Assembly: GCF_020715565.1 (NCBI RefSeq)
Contig: NZ_CP085839.1
Location: 3,100,001-3,164,000, forward strand
Reading direction: 5' to 3'
Source: Nocardioides sp. Kera G14
GTDB taxonomy: Bacteria > Actinomycetota > Actinomycetes > Propionibacteriales > Nocardioidaceae
DNA length: 64,000 nucleotides
Each line of letters starts with the position of its first letter. Positions within the stretch are counted from its first letter, which is position 1. The notes below the pieces were generated by a model that was not told the DNA's origin, did not search any database, and was given only the letters and a program-made list of their open reading frames with translations. Of the stretch, positions 17,814 through 26,495 are shown one piece after another. The position numbers were made by a program, and so were the translations under genes.

Positions 17814-17838
17814 AGTGAGCCCGGTCACATGCGACGGT
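17809..17838 (+). promoter_or_regulatory. promoter of the ligB-like operon, probably leaderless
   Basis: A perfect -35 box TTGACA (17809-17814) and a -10-like GACGGT (17833-17838) are 18 bases apart. The ATG follows only 6 bases after the -10 box and there is no ribosome binding site, so the transcript probably starts at the start codon. Confidence 0.5.
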
Positions 17839-17844
17839 CGAGGC

Positions 17845-18672
17845 ATGGGAACCCTCGTCTACGCCGGGACCACGTCCCACGTGAGCGGCATCCTCCGCGA
17901 CCCGAGCACCGACACGGCACAGGGAGCCGCGCTGGCCGCCGGCTGGGACGCGATGGCGGCCGACCTCGCGGCCGCGGACCCGGACGTCGTGATCCTCATC
18001 GCGCCCGATCACCAGGAGGCGTTCGGGCTGGAGAACCTCCCCATCTTCGCCCTCGGGTCGGCCGAGATCCACCGCGCGATCCGGGAGCACGGCATCCCGG
18101 TCGAGGACGTCGCCGGCGACCCGAAGGCGGCGCAGGTGCTGCACTCCTCGCTCGTCGCGCAGGAGTTCGATGTCGCGATCGCCCACGAGATGCGTCTCGA
18201 CCACGGCTTCCTCGTGCCCGTCAAGCGACTCGGGCTCCAGCAGCGCCACGTCGTCCCGATCTATGTCAGCTGCAACGAACCGCCGCTTCCCACCCTCCGC
18301 CGGTGTCGTTCCCTGGGCGTCGCACTGCGCCGGGCGATCGCCGAGCTCCCCGAGGCCACCACGGTCGCCGTGCTCGGTCTCGGCGCACTCTCGCACTGGG
18401 TGGCGATCCCCCGGATGGGCGAGATCAACGAGGAGTGGGACCGCCGGGTCCTCGAGGCGATGGAGCGCGGCGACCTCGACGCGATCGCGTCGATGACGGA
18501 CGAGGAGATCCTCTCCGAGGCCGGCAACGGGGCTCTCGAGATCCGCACCTGGTTGGTGGCCGCCGCCTGTGCCGGTGGCGGAGGTCGCACGCTGGCCTAC
18601 GCCCCGATGTTCAACTGGGTCACGGGCATCGGCATCGTCGAGCTCGAGGTGGCAGCGGGGGTGTCACCGTGA
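17845..18672 (+). CDS. class III extradiol ring-cleavage dioxygenase, LigB-type catalytic subunit
   Basis: Non-heme Fe(II) dioxygenase of 275 residues that would open a catecholic ring next to the hydroxyls. The expected iron ligands are in place: His12 (TTSHVSG), His56 (APDHQEAF) and Glu232 (GNGALEIRTW). The acid-base histidine of the family is likely His184 (LGALSHWVA). The next gene encodes an alpha-subunit-like protein, as in protocatechuate 4,5-dioxygenase LigAB. The ATG at 17845 lies six bases after a -10 box. The natural substrate is unknown; the downstream decarboxylase-like gene hints at a carboxylated catechol. Confidence 0.87.
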   Translation: MGTLVYAGTTSHVSGILRDPSTDTAQGAALAAGWDAMAADLAAADPDVVILIAPDHQEAFGLENLPIFALGSAEIHRAIREHGIPVEDVAGDPKAAQVLHSSLVAQEFDVAIAHEMRLDHGFLVPVKRLGLQQRHVVPIYVSCNEPPLPTLRRCRSLGVALRRAIAELPEATTVAVLGLGALSHWVAIPRMGEINEEWDRRVLEAMERGDLDAIASMTDEEILSEAGNGALEIRTWLVAAACAGGGGRTLAYAPMFNWVTGIGIVELEVAAGVSP

Positions 18673-18923
18673 GCCTCGTCGCTCTGGGCCACCTCGCCCA
18701 CGACCTCGACCGGCAGCCCGACGCTCCGCAGCAGCTCGCGACCGACCCGGTCGGGTTCCTCGCGGGCTACGACCTGACCGAGACCGAGCGGTCCGCGGTT
18801 CTCGACCTCGACGCCCAGCGTCTCGTCGACCTCGGCCTCAACCCGATGCTCATGTGGAACATCCTCGGCGCCGCCGGAGTCGGGCCCCGCGACCTCTACT
18901 CACACACCAGGAGACTGACATGA
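18669..18923 (+). CDS. LigA-like dioxygenase alpha subunit
   Basis: A small 84-residue protein with the LigA-type helical pattern (LTETERSAVLDLDAQRLVDL followed by GLNPMLMW). In protocatechuate 4,5-dioxygenase the small LigA subunit closes over the active site of LigB. The GTG start overlaps the dioxygenase stop by 4 bases and its stop overlaps the hydrolase ATG by 4 bases, so the three are translationally coupled. Confidence 0.82.
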   Translation: MSLVALGHLAHDLDRQPDAPQQLATDPVGFLAGYDLTETERSAVLDLDAQRLVDLGLNPMLMWNILGAAGVGPRDLYSHTRRLT

Positions 18924-19798
18924 CCATCTGGACCGACACCCTCGGCGCCGAGGTGCGCTTCCACCAGGCCGGCCCGTGGCGGACCCGCGCCCTCGAGGCG
19001 GGCTCGGGCGACCACCACGTCATCCTCCTCTCGGGCATCACCGGTCACGTCGAGGGCTGGAGCCGCAACGTCATCCCGCTCGCCGAGCAGGGGCTGCACG
19101 TCCACGCGATCGACGCGCTCGGCCATGGCTTCACCGACAAGCCGACCGACATCGACTACATCGCGCCCAACTTCGCCAAGCACGTGATCGCCTTCATGGA
19201 CGCCGCAGGCATCGAGCGTGCCGACTTCGTCGGTCAGTCGCTCGGCGGCTGGATCATGCTGTACGTCGCCAAGGAGTATCCCGACCGCGTCGGCAGGATG
19301 GTCCACGTCACCGGCGCAGGCATCCTCCTCGACGACGAGGCGCGCGCACAGGAGGCCGCCAAGGTCGGCGACGCGGTGGCGACGGTCACCACCAAGGCCC
19401 TCGAGGCGCCGAGCCGCGAGACCGTCCGCAAGCGGTTGGAGTGGCTGATGTACCGGCCCGAGACCGTCACCGACGAGCTGGTCGAGACCCGCTATCAGAT
19501 CTACTGCCTGCCGGACTCGCAGGCGGCGATGCCGAAGCTCGTCGCCCAGGCACCCGGCGAGGCCAACCGGCCCTACATGCTCACCGAGGCCGACCTCGCC
19601 GCCCTGCCACACGAGACCCTCATCCTGTGGTCCGACCACAACCCGACCACGCCACCCGAGGTCGGCGAGCGCGCGAGCGAGATCATGCCGAACGCGACCT
19701 TCGACATGATCCACGACGCCGGCCACTGGCCCATGTTCGAGCAGCCCGAGGCCTTCAACAAGACCGTCGGCGCCTTCCTCGCGGGCGGTGCGGCGTGA
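18920..19798 (+). CDS. alpha/beta hydrolase, meta-cleavage product (C-C) hydrolase type
   Basis: A 292-residue alpha/beta hydrolase with the nucleophile elbow GQSLGG (Ser107), a likely acid in LILWSDHNPTTPP, and the catalytic histidine in HDAGHWPMFEQP. This layout is that of MhpC/BphD-like enzymes, which hydrolyse the carbon-carbon bond of ring-cleavage products. Translational coupling to the LigBA genes supports that job. A plain esterase is possible. If it is a C-C hydrolase, the dioxygenase must produce a vinylogous 1,5-diketone rather than a semialdehyde acid. Confidence 0.85.
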   Translation: MTIWTDTLGAEVRFHQAGPWRTRALEAGSGDHHVILLSGITGHVEGWSRNVIPLAEQGLHVHAIDALGHGFTDKPTDIDYIAPNFAKHVIAFMDAAGIERADFVGQSLGGWIMLYVAKEYPDRVGRMVHVTGAGILLDDEARAQEAAKVGDAVATVTTKALEAPSRETVRKRLEWLMYRPETVTDELVETRYQIYCLPDSQAAMPKLVAQAPGEANRPYMLTEADLAALPHETLILWSDHNPTTPPEVGERASEIMPNATFDMIHDAGHWPMFEQPEAFNKTVGAFLAGGAA

Positions 19799-20784
19799 GC
19801 GTTCCGATCACGCTCGCCTGCGAGCGCTACGACCGCACCGAGGCCCTTCGCGACGGCCGGATCCGAGTGGCCGGTGTCGACCTCACCTACCTGCCACAGC
19901 AGGTGGAGGAGACCTTCTTCCGGATGGCCCGTTTCCAGGAGTTCGACGCGGCCGAGATGTCGCTGTCGTCGTACGTGCTCGGGCTGACCCGCGAGAACCC
20001 GCCGTTCGTGGCGATCCCGGTCTTCCCGTCGCGCTTCTTCCGGCACAGCGGGATCTACGTCCGCAGCGACTCGGCCTTCACCGAGCCCCGCGAGCTGGCC
20101 GGCGGCGCGGTCGGCATCGCCGAGTGGCAGCTGACCGCCAACGTCTGGATCCGCGGCATCCTCGCCGACCAGTACGGCCTGCCCGTCGACGCGGTCTCCT
20201 ACCGCACCGGTGGCCTGCTCGAGGCCGGACGGCCGGAGAAGCTCAAGGTCGAACTGCCGGAGAACATCAAGGTCTCGCCCATCGGCGCCGACCAGACCCT
20301 CTCGCAGATGCTCGCCGACGGCGAGATCGATGCGATCTACTCGCCGCGTGCGCCGCACGGGTTCGGCGGCGAGGGCGCTCCGATCCGGCGACTCTTCGCC
20401 GACTCACGGGCTGCCGAGCGCGACTACTTCGCCCGCACGGGGATCTTCCCGACCATGCACGTCGTCGTACTGCGCCGCGAGGTGTACGAGAAGAACCGCT
20501 GGCTGGCCCGGTCGCTCTTCGAGGCCTTCACGGAGGCGAAGCGCCTCGCGGAGGAGAACTTTGAGGAGACCGCTGCGCTGCGCGTCATGCTGCCCTGGTT
20601 CCTCGACGAGGCCGCCGCCACGCGGGAGTTGATGGGCGACGACTTCTGGGCGTACGGCCTGGAGTCCAACCGGCACGTCCTCGACACGTTCCTCGGCTAC
20701 GCCCTCGACCAGGGCATCGCCGCCCGACCGATCACCGCCGAGGAGCTCTTCGCACCCGAGACGCTGGAGGCGACGCTCGTCTGA
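19795..20784 (+). CDS. 4,5-dihydroxyphthalate decarboxylase-like protein
   Basis: A 329-residue protein with a periplasmic-binding-protein type II fold but no signal peptide, starting ITLACERYDRTEALRDGRI as in Pht5-type 4,5-dihydroxyphthalate decarboxylases. Other visible family blocks are AEMSLSSYVLG and FPTMHVVVLRREVYE. It would remove a carboxyl group from a dihydroxy-aromatic acid. The GTG overlaps the hydrolase stop by 4 bases, so it is the last gene of the LigBA operon. No phthalate dioxygenase is visible in the window, so the true substrate may be a different carboxylated catechol. Confidence 0.85.
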   Translation: MSVPITLACERYDRTEALRDGRIRVAGVDLTYLPQQVEETFFRMARFQEFDAAEMSLSSYVLGLTRENPPFVAIPVFPSRFFRHSGIYVRSDSAFTEPRELAGGAVGIAEWQLTANVWIRGILADQYGLPVDAVSYRTGGLLEAGRPEKLKVELPENIKVSPIGADQTLSQMLADGEIDAIYSPRAPHGFGGEGAPIRRLFADSRAAERDYFARTGIFPTMHVVVLRREVYEKNRWLARSLFEAFTEAKRLAEENFEETAALRVMLPWFLDEAAATRELMGDDFWAYGLESNRHVLDTFLGYALDQGIAARPITAEELFAPETLEATLV

Positions 20785-20798
20785 GCTGTCGCCGCGGC

Positions 20799-21788
20799 TC
20801 AGACCCCCGCGGGGGCCAGGACGATGTCGAAGCGGACCCGCGACCAGGTGCCGTCGAGTGCCCGGCCGTCGGGGGTCGGGGTGCCGGCCGGCTGCTGGGG
20901 GAACTCCTTGATCAGGGAGTCCTTGACCCCGAAGACGGTGTCCTTCCGCCCGATGGGGTCGCCCGTGGGAAAGATGTGCGTCACGAGTGTCCGCATTCCC
21001 TCGTGCGACACCATGAAGTGCAGATGGCTGGCGCGCAGCGGCGAGCGCCCGACCGCGTCGAGCATCTTGCCGACGGGCCCGTCGTCGGGGATGGGGTACG
21101 GAGTCGGCGTGAGACCCCAGAACCGGTAGCCGCCCTCGGCGTCGGAGAACAGGTGAGCACGGGCGGCACGCTTGCCAGCGTCGTACTGCACGTCGTAGAG
21201 GCCGTCCTCGTCGGCCTCCCAGACCTCGATCCGCGCACCTGACAGGGGATTGCCGTCGGTGTCCGTGACCGTGCCCTCGACCCAGCAGGGCTCGCCGGGC
21301 GCGCCGAACGCCATGTCGTCGCCGAGCTCGATCTCGGGGGCGTCCTCGACGAAGAAGGGCCCGAAGACCGTCGCCTCCGTCGCGCCCCTGTAGGCCACGT
21401 TGTTGACATTGATCGTCTGCATGCTGGCCCCGAGGGTGTCCGAGAGCAGGATGAACTCCTGCCGGACGTCGTCGGTGATGTGACCGGCCTTCGTGAGGAA
21501 CTCGATCGCTGTGCCCCACTCTTCCTCGGTGAGGCGCACCTCGCGGATGAAGGAGTGCAGGTGCCTGACGAGCGAGACCATGAGCTCCTTGAGCCGCGGG
21601 TCCTCACACGCGTCGAAGGACGCGATGACCGTGTCGACCAGGGCCTGCTCCACGACCTCCTGCTCCGGCGTCACGTCGCGATAGATCGGCCCGTGCGCAC
21701 CGGCCGACGTCGATCCCGGTTCGAGTTCCTCCGCCTCATGCGGCGCGACGTCGAGGTGGGTCTCGGGGTGCGTGTGCTCGGTGGTCAT
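20799..21788 (-). CDS. intradiol dioxygenase, hydroxyquinol 1,2-dioxygenase type
   Basis: Fe(III) dioxygenase of 329 residues that would cleave hydroxyquinol (1,2,4-trihydroxybenzene) to maleylacetate. The family N-terminal helical domain (residues 40 to 125) is followed by [16 protein letters not shown] and the iron ligands: Tyr in [12 protein letters not shown], Tyr in GGYRFWGL, and the histidines in [12 protein letters not shown]. The ATG at 21788 overlaps the stop of maleylacetate reductase (ATGA), so the pair is coupled. Chlorocatechol or catechol cleavage is the alternative; length and the reductase partner favour hydroxyquinol or a substituted analogue. Confidence 0.87.
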   Translation of the reverse strand: MTTEHTHPETHLDVAPHEAEELEPGSTSAGAHGPIYRDVTPEQEVVEQALVDTVIASFDACEDPRLKELMVSLVRHLHSFIREVRLTEEEWGTAIEFLTKAGHITDDVRQEFILLSDTLGASMQTINVNNVAYRGATEATVFGPFFVEDAPEIELGDDMAFGAPGEPCWVEGTVTDTDGNPLSGARIEVWEADEDGLYDVQYDAGKRAARAHLFSDAEGGYRFWGLTPTPYPIPDDGPVGKMLDAVGRSPLRASHLHFMVSHEGMRTLVTHIFPTGDPIGRKDTVFGVKDSLIKEFPQQPAGTPTPDGRALDGTWSRVRFDIVLAPAGV

Positions 21789-22873
21789 GGCAGGTCTCCG
21801 TTCCACGCCGCCTCCAGCAGGGCGGTCAGGTTCTCATCGGTGATCGGGGTCGGGTTGTTCGCGGGGATCGCGGCCTTGATCGCGTCGAGGGCCTTCGCGA
21901 TCCCGTCGCGCGGCATCTCGTAGTCCTTGAGCGCCCGCGGCACCTCGACGTGGACACCGAGCGTCTCGCGCAGGCTGCGCAGGCCCTCGGTCGCCGTCGC
22001 GCTGCCGAACGCGGCGGCGATCCTCCGCTCAGCCTCGGGGGCGTTCGGGGCGTTGAAGGCCAGCACGTGCGGCAGCACGGCGGCATGGGTCTGGGCGTGC
22101 GGGAGGTTGAACATCCCACCGAGCACGTGACAGATCTTGTGGTGCATCGCCGAGCCGGCCGACGCGAACGCGACGGCCGAGAGGTAGGCGCCGTAGAGCG
22201 TCTGCTCGATCCCCTCGATGCTCGCCGCGTCGTCGGCGACGAGAGGGAGGCCGGCCGCGAGCCCGCGGATCCCCTCCTGCGCGAGCGCCTGGTCGATCGG
22301 GTCGACCCGCGGCCCCCACATCGCATCGACGCTGTGGGCCAGGGCGTTGAGCCCGGACGCGACGGTCATCTCCCCGGGCAGCGACGTCAGGAGGGTGGCG
22401 TCGTAGACGATGCTCGCCGGCAGGACGCGAGGGTCGACGCCTGTCGTCTTGGTCTCGCCCTCGGTCAGGCCCCACACGTTGGTGGCCTCACTGCCGGCGT
22501 ACGTCGTCGGTACGGCGACCAACGGCAGGCCGGCCAGCGGCGAGCCGTCCATGACCACCGCCTTGCCGAGGCCCGTTGTCGATCCCCCGCCGACCGACAC
22601 GACGACCTCGGCAGCGGCAGCGGCCGCAGCGGCGCGAGCCCGCTCGGCGACCTCGACGGGCACGTGCATGACCACTTCGTCATGGCGCGTCACCGCCACC
22701 CCGGCGGCGTTGAGCGCCGCGTGGACCGGCTCGGCCAGCTCCGCCTCCCGCTCCGACGCGATCAGGAACGCCGTGCCGGCGCCGAGCGCCCGGACCTCGG
22801 CGACCACTCCAGCGGCGGCCTCCCCGGCGGCGAAGACGATCCGCTGCGGCAGGGACTCGTGGGTGAACTTCAC
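21785..22873 (-). CDS. maleylacetate reductase
   Basis: NAD(P)H-dependent iron-containing alcohol dehydrogenase family enzyme of 362 residues that reduces maleylacetate to 3-oxoadipate. Visible features are the nucleotide-binding [29 protein letters not shown] and the metal-site histidines in HKICHVLGG and [13 protein letters not shown]. The GTG start ([13 protein letters not shown]) follows the monooxygenase stop by 11 bases; a longer open frame upstream is inside that gene. The product 3-oxoadipate can enter the pcaIJF enzymes encoded at 36796-39328. Confidence 0.9.
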   Translation of the reverse strand: MKFTHESLPQRIVFAAGEAAAGVVAEVRALGAGTAFLIASEREAELAEPVHAALNAAGVAVTRHDEVVMHVPVEVAERARAAAAAAAAEVVVSVGGGSTTGLGKAVVMDGSPLAGLPLVAVPTTYAGSEATNVWGLTEGETKTTGVDPRVLPASIVYDATLLTSLPGEMTVASGLNALAHSVDAMWGPRVDPIDQALAQEGIRGLAAGLPLVADDAASIEGIEQTLYGAYLSAVAFASAGSAMHHKICHVLGGMFNLPHAQTHAAVLPHVLAFNAPNAPEAERRIAAAFGSATATEGLRSLRETLGVHVEVPRALKDYEMPRDGIAKALDAIKAAIPANNPTPITDENLTALLEAAWNGDLP

Positions 22874-22884
22874 GCCTCGACCCT

Positions 22885-24675
22885 TCACGCCCGTCCGAGG
22901 AGTTGCGCGACCGCGCTCCGCAGGGTGGACTCCGGGTCCTCGGGCAGGCTCATCGCGCGCCACGCGACGTGCTTGTCGGGGCGGACCAGCAGGGCGCCGG
23001 ACTCCTCGATCTCGCGGCGCTTGGCCCAGTCGTAGTAGAGGTCGGTGACCTCGCGGCCGGGGCCGATCACGACCGTGGCGAGCGGGATTCCGAACTCGGC
23101 GGCGACCTTCACCGCAGCGGTCTCCCAGGCCTCGCCGGCGATGCCGGTGAGGATCGTCCACTGCGAGTACGGCGCGAGGTCGATCAGGGCCAACTTGGTG
23201 ACGTTGTCACCGACCCAGGCGTGCGGGAGGTGCGAGCCCGGCGACGTCGACTGCTGGAAGTAGAGGTCTGCGTCGCCCGTGGCTGCGGGTCGCGTCCCGT
23301 CCGAGACGATCGCGGTGGACTCGTAGAACTGGCCGAGCTCGACGCCGTGGGCGTTGAACTCGTAGTTCTTCGTCTCCATCGCCTTCACCAGGGCGGCGCG
23401 CTTGGCGGCTCCCTCCGGGGTGTTGGCCTTCCGCTCCTCGATAGCGGCGGCCATCTCGTCGCCGGAGAGGCCGACCACGCCGAGTGCCTCGAAGAGGTCG
23501 CCGAACTCGCGGGCGGACCGGTTGGCCCGCGTGACGATCCGCTTGGCAACGGGAGCGCGCTCGGCGGAGTAGGACTCCAGCAGTGAGGGGGCGGCCTGGC
23601 CGCGCAGGACGGCGGCGATCTTCCACGCCAGGTTGTAGGAGTCCTGCACGCTCGTGTTGGAGCCGAGGCCGTTGCTCGGCGGGTGTCGGTGGGCGGCATC
23701 GCCGGCGATGAAGACCCGGCCCTTCTGCAAGTGGGTCGCGTACATCTCGTTGACGCCCCACAGGGAGTAGCCGGTGATCTCCGGCTCGAGGTCGGGCATG
23801 CCGAGCAGGTCACGGACGATGCCCTTCGCCATCTCGTCGTCGAGCTCGGGGGCCGGGCCGTTGATGTCGTAGCCCCACACGATCAGCCACTCGTCCCACG
23901 GCCGGACCATCCGGACGAGGCCGGTGCCGATGCCGCCGACGTTGGAGCCGGGCTGGATGACCCAGTAGAGGACGGAGGGACGGTGGTCGACGAGCGCGGA
24001 GATGTCGGCCTTGAAGGTGATGTTCATCGACCCGGCGATGTCCATCTGTCCCTCGTAGGGCAGCTCCAGCTCCTGGGCGACCTTGGAGCGGGCACCGTCG
24101 GCGCCGATGAGGTACTTCGCCCGGATCCTGTACTCGTGGCCGGTAAGCCGGTCACACACGGTCGCGGTGACGCCGTCGGCGTCCTGGGTGTGGGAGAGGT
24201 ACTCGGTGGAGAAGCGCGACTGCGTCCCGCGGACCGTGGCGTTCCGCACGAGGATCGGCTCCAGGTAGGTCTGGGGGATGTCCACCGTCGTACAGGGGCT
24301 GGCCTCCTGGTAGTCGGCCTCGCGCCGCGGACTCGTGCCCCAGGTGAGGATGCGTCCAATCTCCTCGCCGGCGATCGAGGTGCAGAAGACCGTGTCACCG
24401 ATCAGCTCGTGGTCGGTGGCGTCGGCCAGCACCTGCTCCTCGATCCCCATGTCGCGGAAGATCTCCATCGCGCGCTGGTTGGTGATGTGGGCGCGCGGGG
24501 TGTTGGCGGTCCAGCGGTACTTCGTCACCATGATGTTGGCGACGCCGAGTTCGGAGAGGAACAGCGCGGCCGCCGACCCCGCGGGACCGGAGCCGACGAT
24601 CAGCACGTCGGTCTCGACAACATCCTCCGTCGTGGGGACCTCAGTCTCCGCGATCCCGTCATTGAAGACAGCCAT
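22885..24675 (-). CDS. FAD-dependent phenol hydroxylase, TfdB / resorcinol hydroxylase type
   Basis: A 596-residue flavoprotein monooxygenase closely resembling 2,4-dichlorophenol 6-monooxygenase (TfdB). Signatures: VGSGPAGSAAALFLS, TANTPRAHITNQRAMEI, the DG motif GADGARSKVAQ, and GDAAHRHPPSNGLGSNTS. The C-terminal thioredoxin-like domain is present. It is first in an operon with maleylacetate reductase and the intradiol dioxygenase, so it likely hydroxylates resorcinol or a substituted phenol to hydroxyquinol. Chlorophenol use is possible. The ATG is preceded by GAGGAG, and a CRP-like palindrome lies about 50 bases upstream. Confidence 0.88.
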   Translation of the reverse strand: MAVFNDGIAETEVPTTEDVVETDVLIVGSGPAGSAAALFLSELGVANIMVTKYRWTANTPRAHITNQRAMEIFRDMGIEEQVLADATDHELIGDTVFCTSIAGEEIGRILTWGTSPRREADYQEASPCTTVDIPQTYLEPILVRNATVRGTQSRFSTEYLSHTQDADGVTATVCDRLTGHEYRIRAKYLIGADGARSKVAQELELPYEGQMDIAGSMNITFKADISALVDHRPSVLYWVIQPGSNVGGIGTGLVRMVRPWDEWLIVWGYDINGPAPELDDEMAKGIVRDLLGMPDLEPEITGYSLWGVNEMYATHLQKGRVFIAGDAAHRHPPSNGLGSNTSVQDSYNLAWKIAAVLRGQAAPSLLESYSAERAPVAKRIVTRANRSAREFGDLFEALGVVGLSGDEMAAAIEERKANTPEGAAKRAALVKAMETKNYEFNAHGVELGQFYESTAIVSDGTRPAATGDADLYFQQSTSPGSHLPHAWVGDNVTKLALIDLAPYSQWTILTGIAGEAWETAAVKVAAEFGIPLATVVIGPGREVTDLYYDWAKRREIEESGALLVRPDKHVAWRAMSLPEDPESTLRSAVAQLLGRA

Positions 24676-24725
24676 GGGGTCACTCCTCTGCGCCTGCGGG
24701 CATCGTCGCCCTCTCGTCGCGAGTA

Positions 24726-24741
24726 TGTGACACCCGTCACG
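24726..24741. promoter_or_regulatory. CRP/GlxR-like site upstream of the TfdB-like gene
   Basis: TGTGA-N6-TCACG, 9 of 10 consensus bases, with a perfect GTGAC-N4-GTCAC core. It lies in the 117-base gap between the AraC regulator and the hydroxylase operon. Confidence 0.5.
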
Positions 24742-24792
24742 CCCGCCGGCACGCTGAGCGCAGGACGTGGCGGAAATCCGCAGATTCGGCGG

Positions 24793-25731
24793 TCAGGCCT
24801 TTCTGGCCCGCGCCTGTCGGCGTACGTCGGTGGCCCGTTCGCCGTAGCGGTCACGGAAGGCGTGCGAGAAGTACGTCGCCGACCCGAAGCCGGCCCGGGC
24901 GGCAACCTCGGCGACGGTCAGGCACGGCTCCGCCGCCAACAGGGCGTGCGCCCGCTCGAGACGACGGCTGAGGATGTACTGCGGCACGCTGCTCCCCGAC
25001 GCCGCGAAGACGCGGGAGAGGTGGCGCTCCGAGATGCCGATGGCGTCCGCGACCCGCGCAGCGGTGAGCCCGGGGTCATGGGCGTGCTCGTCGATGAAGG
25101 CACGTGCAGTGACGAGGTGGACCGTGCCGGTGTCACCGGGCCGCCCGGTGAGGAGGTCGGCCATCAGTTGGAGGACGACATGCTCCTCGACAGGCCGGGC
25201 ATCCTCGGGCCGAACCGCTCGCCCGACCAGTCGGGCGAGCGTGCGCGCCTCGCTGCTGCCTTGGGAGAAGTCCATGACCTGCGGGGTGTCGACAGTCGCA
25301 CGACCGGTCAGATCCCGGAAGGTCTCGCGGGGGACCTTGATCGCAAGCTCCTCGAGTCCTTGGGAGAACCCGCGCATGAACGGGCGGTCGACATCACAGA
25401 TGAGGAGCTGGCCCGGGCGAACCGTGCGCACAGCGTCCTCGTGATAGAAGAAGGCCTCCCCCATCAGCGTGAGGTAGACCGCGATTGCGTCCGAGGGCTG
25501 CGCGCGGACCAGTTCGGGTGTGCGCTCGATGACGTGCGCGTTCCCCTCGACCCGCGCAAGATGCAGATGGTCCAGGTGCAGGTTGACCATCGAGGCCTCG
25601 AGCGCACCGCCACCCAGTGTCCGGCAACGCAGGGTGATCAGCTCGTGCAGGTTGTGGTCCTCCCACAGCTCGACACGCTTGTCCTCGGGCAACGACCGGG
25701 TGGTGAAGACGTGCGCGCTGTCAACGCTCAT
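24793..25731 (-). CDS. AraC family regulator with N-terminal AraC-binding domain
   Basis: A 312-residue activator: an N-terminal sensory domain (residues 1 to 190, with the RVELWEDHNLHELI start typical of FeaR-like proteins) and a C-terminal double helix-turn-helix (VADAIGISERHLSRVFAASG and VAEVAARAGFGSATYFSHAF). It lies just upstream of, and on the same strand as, the TfdB-like operon, which it probably activates. The ATG overlaps the stop of the preceding TetR gene (ATGA), so both regulators are made from one message. Confidence 0.88.
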   Translation of the reverse strand: MSVDSAHVFTTRSLPEDKRVELWEDHNLHELITLRCRTLGGGALEASMVNLHLDHLHLARVEGNAHVIERTPELVRAQPSDAIAVYLTLMGEAFFYHEDAVRTVRPGQLLICDVDRPFMRGFSQGLEELAIKVPRETFRDLTGRATVDTPQVMDFSQGSSEARTLARLVGRAVRPEDARPVEEHVVLQLMADLLTGRPGDTGTVHLVTARAFIDEHAHDPGLTAARVADAIGISERHLSRVFAASGSSVPQYILSRRLERAHALLAAEPCLTVAEVAARAGFGSATYFSHAFRDRYGERATDVRRQARARKA

Positions 25732-26363
25732 CGGGCGGCCTCTTTCAGCTCGGGGAGGTGGGGAAGCGGACGGCGGCAGACCTCCGCGGCGTCCGCCCGG
25801 GAGAGTCCGACCATGCGAAGGTTGAGCTCGGCGTACTGCGCAGGCTGGTCGCCCTGCCGGTCCGAGCTGAGATAGGAGTGGATCGCGGCGAGGAGCGACC
25901 CGAAGACGACGTCCGCCGTCATGGGGAGGTTCTCGATCTGGAACCGACCTTCATCGATGCCGCGCTTGAGATCCCGGGTGGCACGTGGCCCAAGGATGTC
26001 GATCAGCGCGGGATGCGCCGCCCCGATCCGCACGACGAACCATGCCCACACAGGCTCGGACACGGCCGTGCCCATCAGCTGGCGCAGCGACGCCGCAAAG
26101 ACCTCCGCGGGGTCACTCATGTCGGCCGTCATGGCGTCGAGCCTCTGCCCCATGCTCTCGACCGTGTCCTGGATGACCGCGGTGACGATGTCGTCCCGCG
26201 TGGCGAAGTAGTTGTAGAAGGTGCCGGTGCCCAGATCGGCGGCCGAGGTGATCTGCGCGATGGTCACCGCGTCGGGGCCGAGCTCGGCAACAAGGCGGCG
26301 CGCAGCACCGATCAGCCGAGTGCGCGTCGCCTCGGCCTTGCGCGAGCGCCGGTCGCTGGCCAT
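25728..26363 (-). CDS. TetR family regulator coupled to AraC gene
   Basis: A 211-residue TetR protein with the helix-turn-helix at residues 10 to 55 (TIAQITSAADLGTGTFYNYF). The ATG at 26363 is chosen; the longer open frame extends into the divergent promoter region. It is divergent from the MhpA-like hydroxylase with 132 bases between, which contain a TGAATC/GATTCA palindrome as candidate operator. It may therefore control both its own operon and the hydroxylase. Confidence 0.86.
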   Translation of the reverse strand: MASDRRSRKAEATRTRLIGAARRLVAELGPDAVTIAQITSAADLGTGTFYNYFATRDDIVTAVIQDTVESMGQRLDAMTADMSDPAEVFAASLRQLMGTAVSEPVWAWFVVRIGAAHPALIDILGPRATRDLKRGIDEGRFQIENLPMTADVVFGSLLAAIHSYLSSDRQGDQPAQYAELNLRMVGLSRADAAEVCRRPLPHLPELKEAAR

Positions 26364-26410
26364 CACGTCCACGGACGGATGGTTGCACAAAACTGATTGA
26401 CGGTTCAGGA

Positions 26411-26426
26411 TGTGAGCCACATCATA
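26411..26426. promoter_or_regulatory. CRP-like palindrome in TetR/hydroxylase intergenic region
   Basis: TGTGA-N6-TCATA, 9 of 10 consensus bases, overlapping a perfect GATGTG-N3-CACATC repeat (26409-26423) like the one upstream of hyuA. Confidence 0.42.
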
Positions 26427-26429
26427 AAG

Positions 26430-26443
26430 TGAATCACGATTCA
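26430..26443. promoter_or_regulatory. candidate TetR operator (TGAATC-N2-GATTCA)
   Basis: A perfect six-base inverted repeat with a two-base centre, midway between the divergent TetR and MhpA-like genes. The tight spacing is common for TetR operators. Confidence 0.5.
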
Positions 26444-26495
26444 TCCTTGACGTGAAGTTCATTTTTTCATTCCTGAGCGAGGGAGCGCCTGTCCC

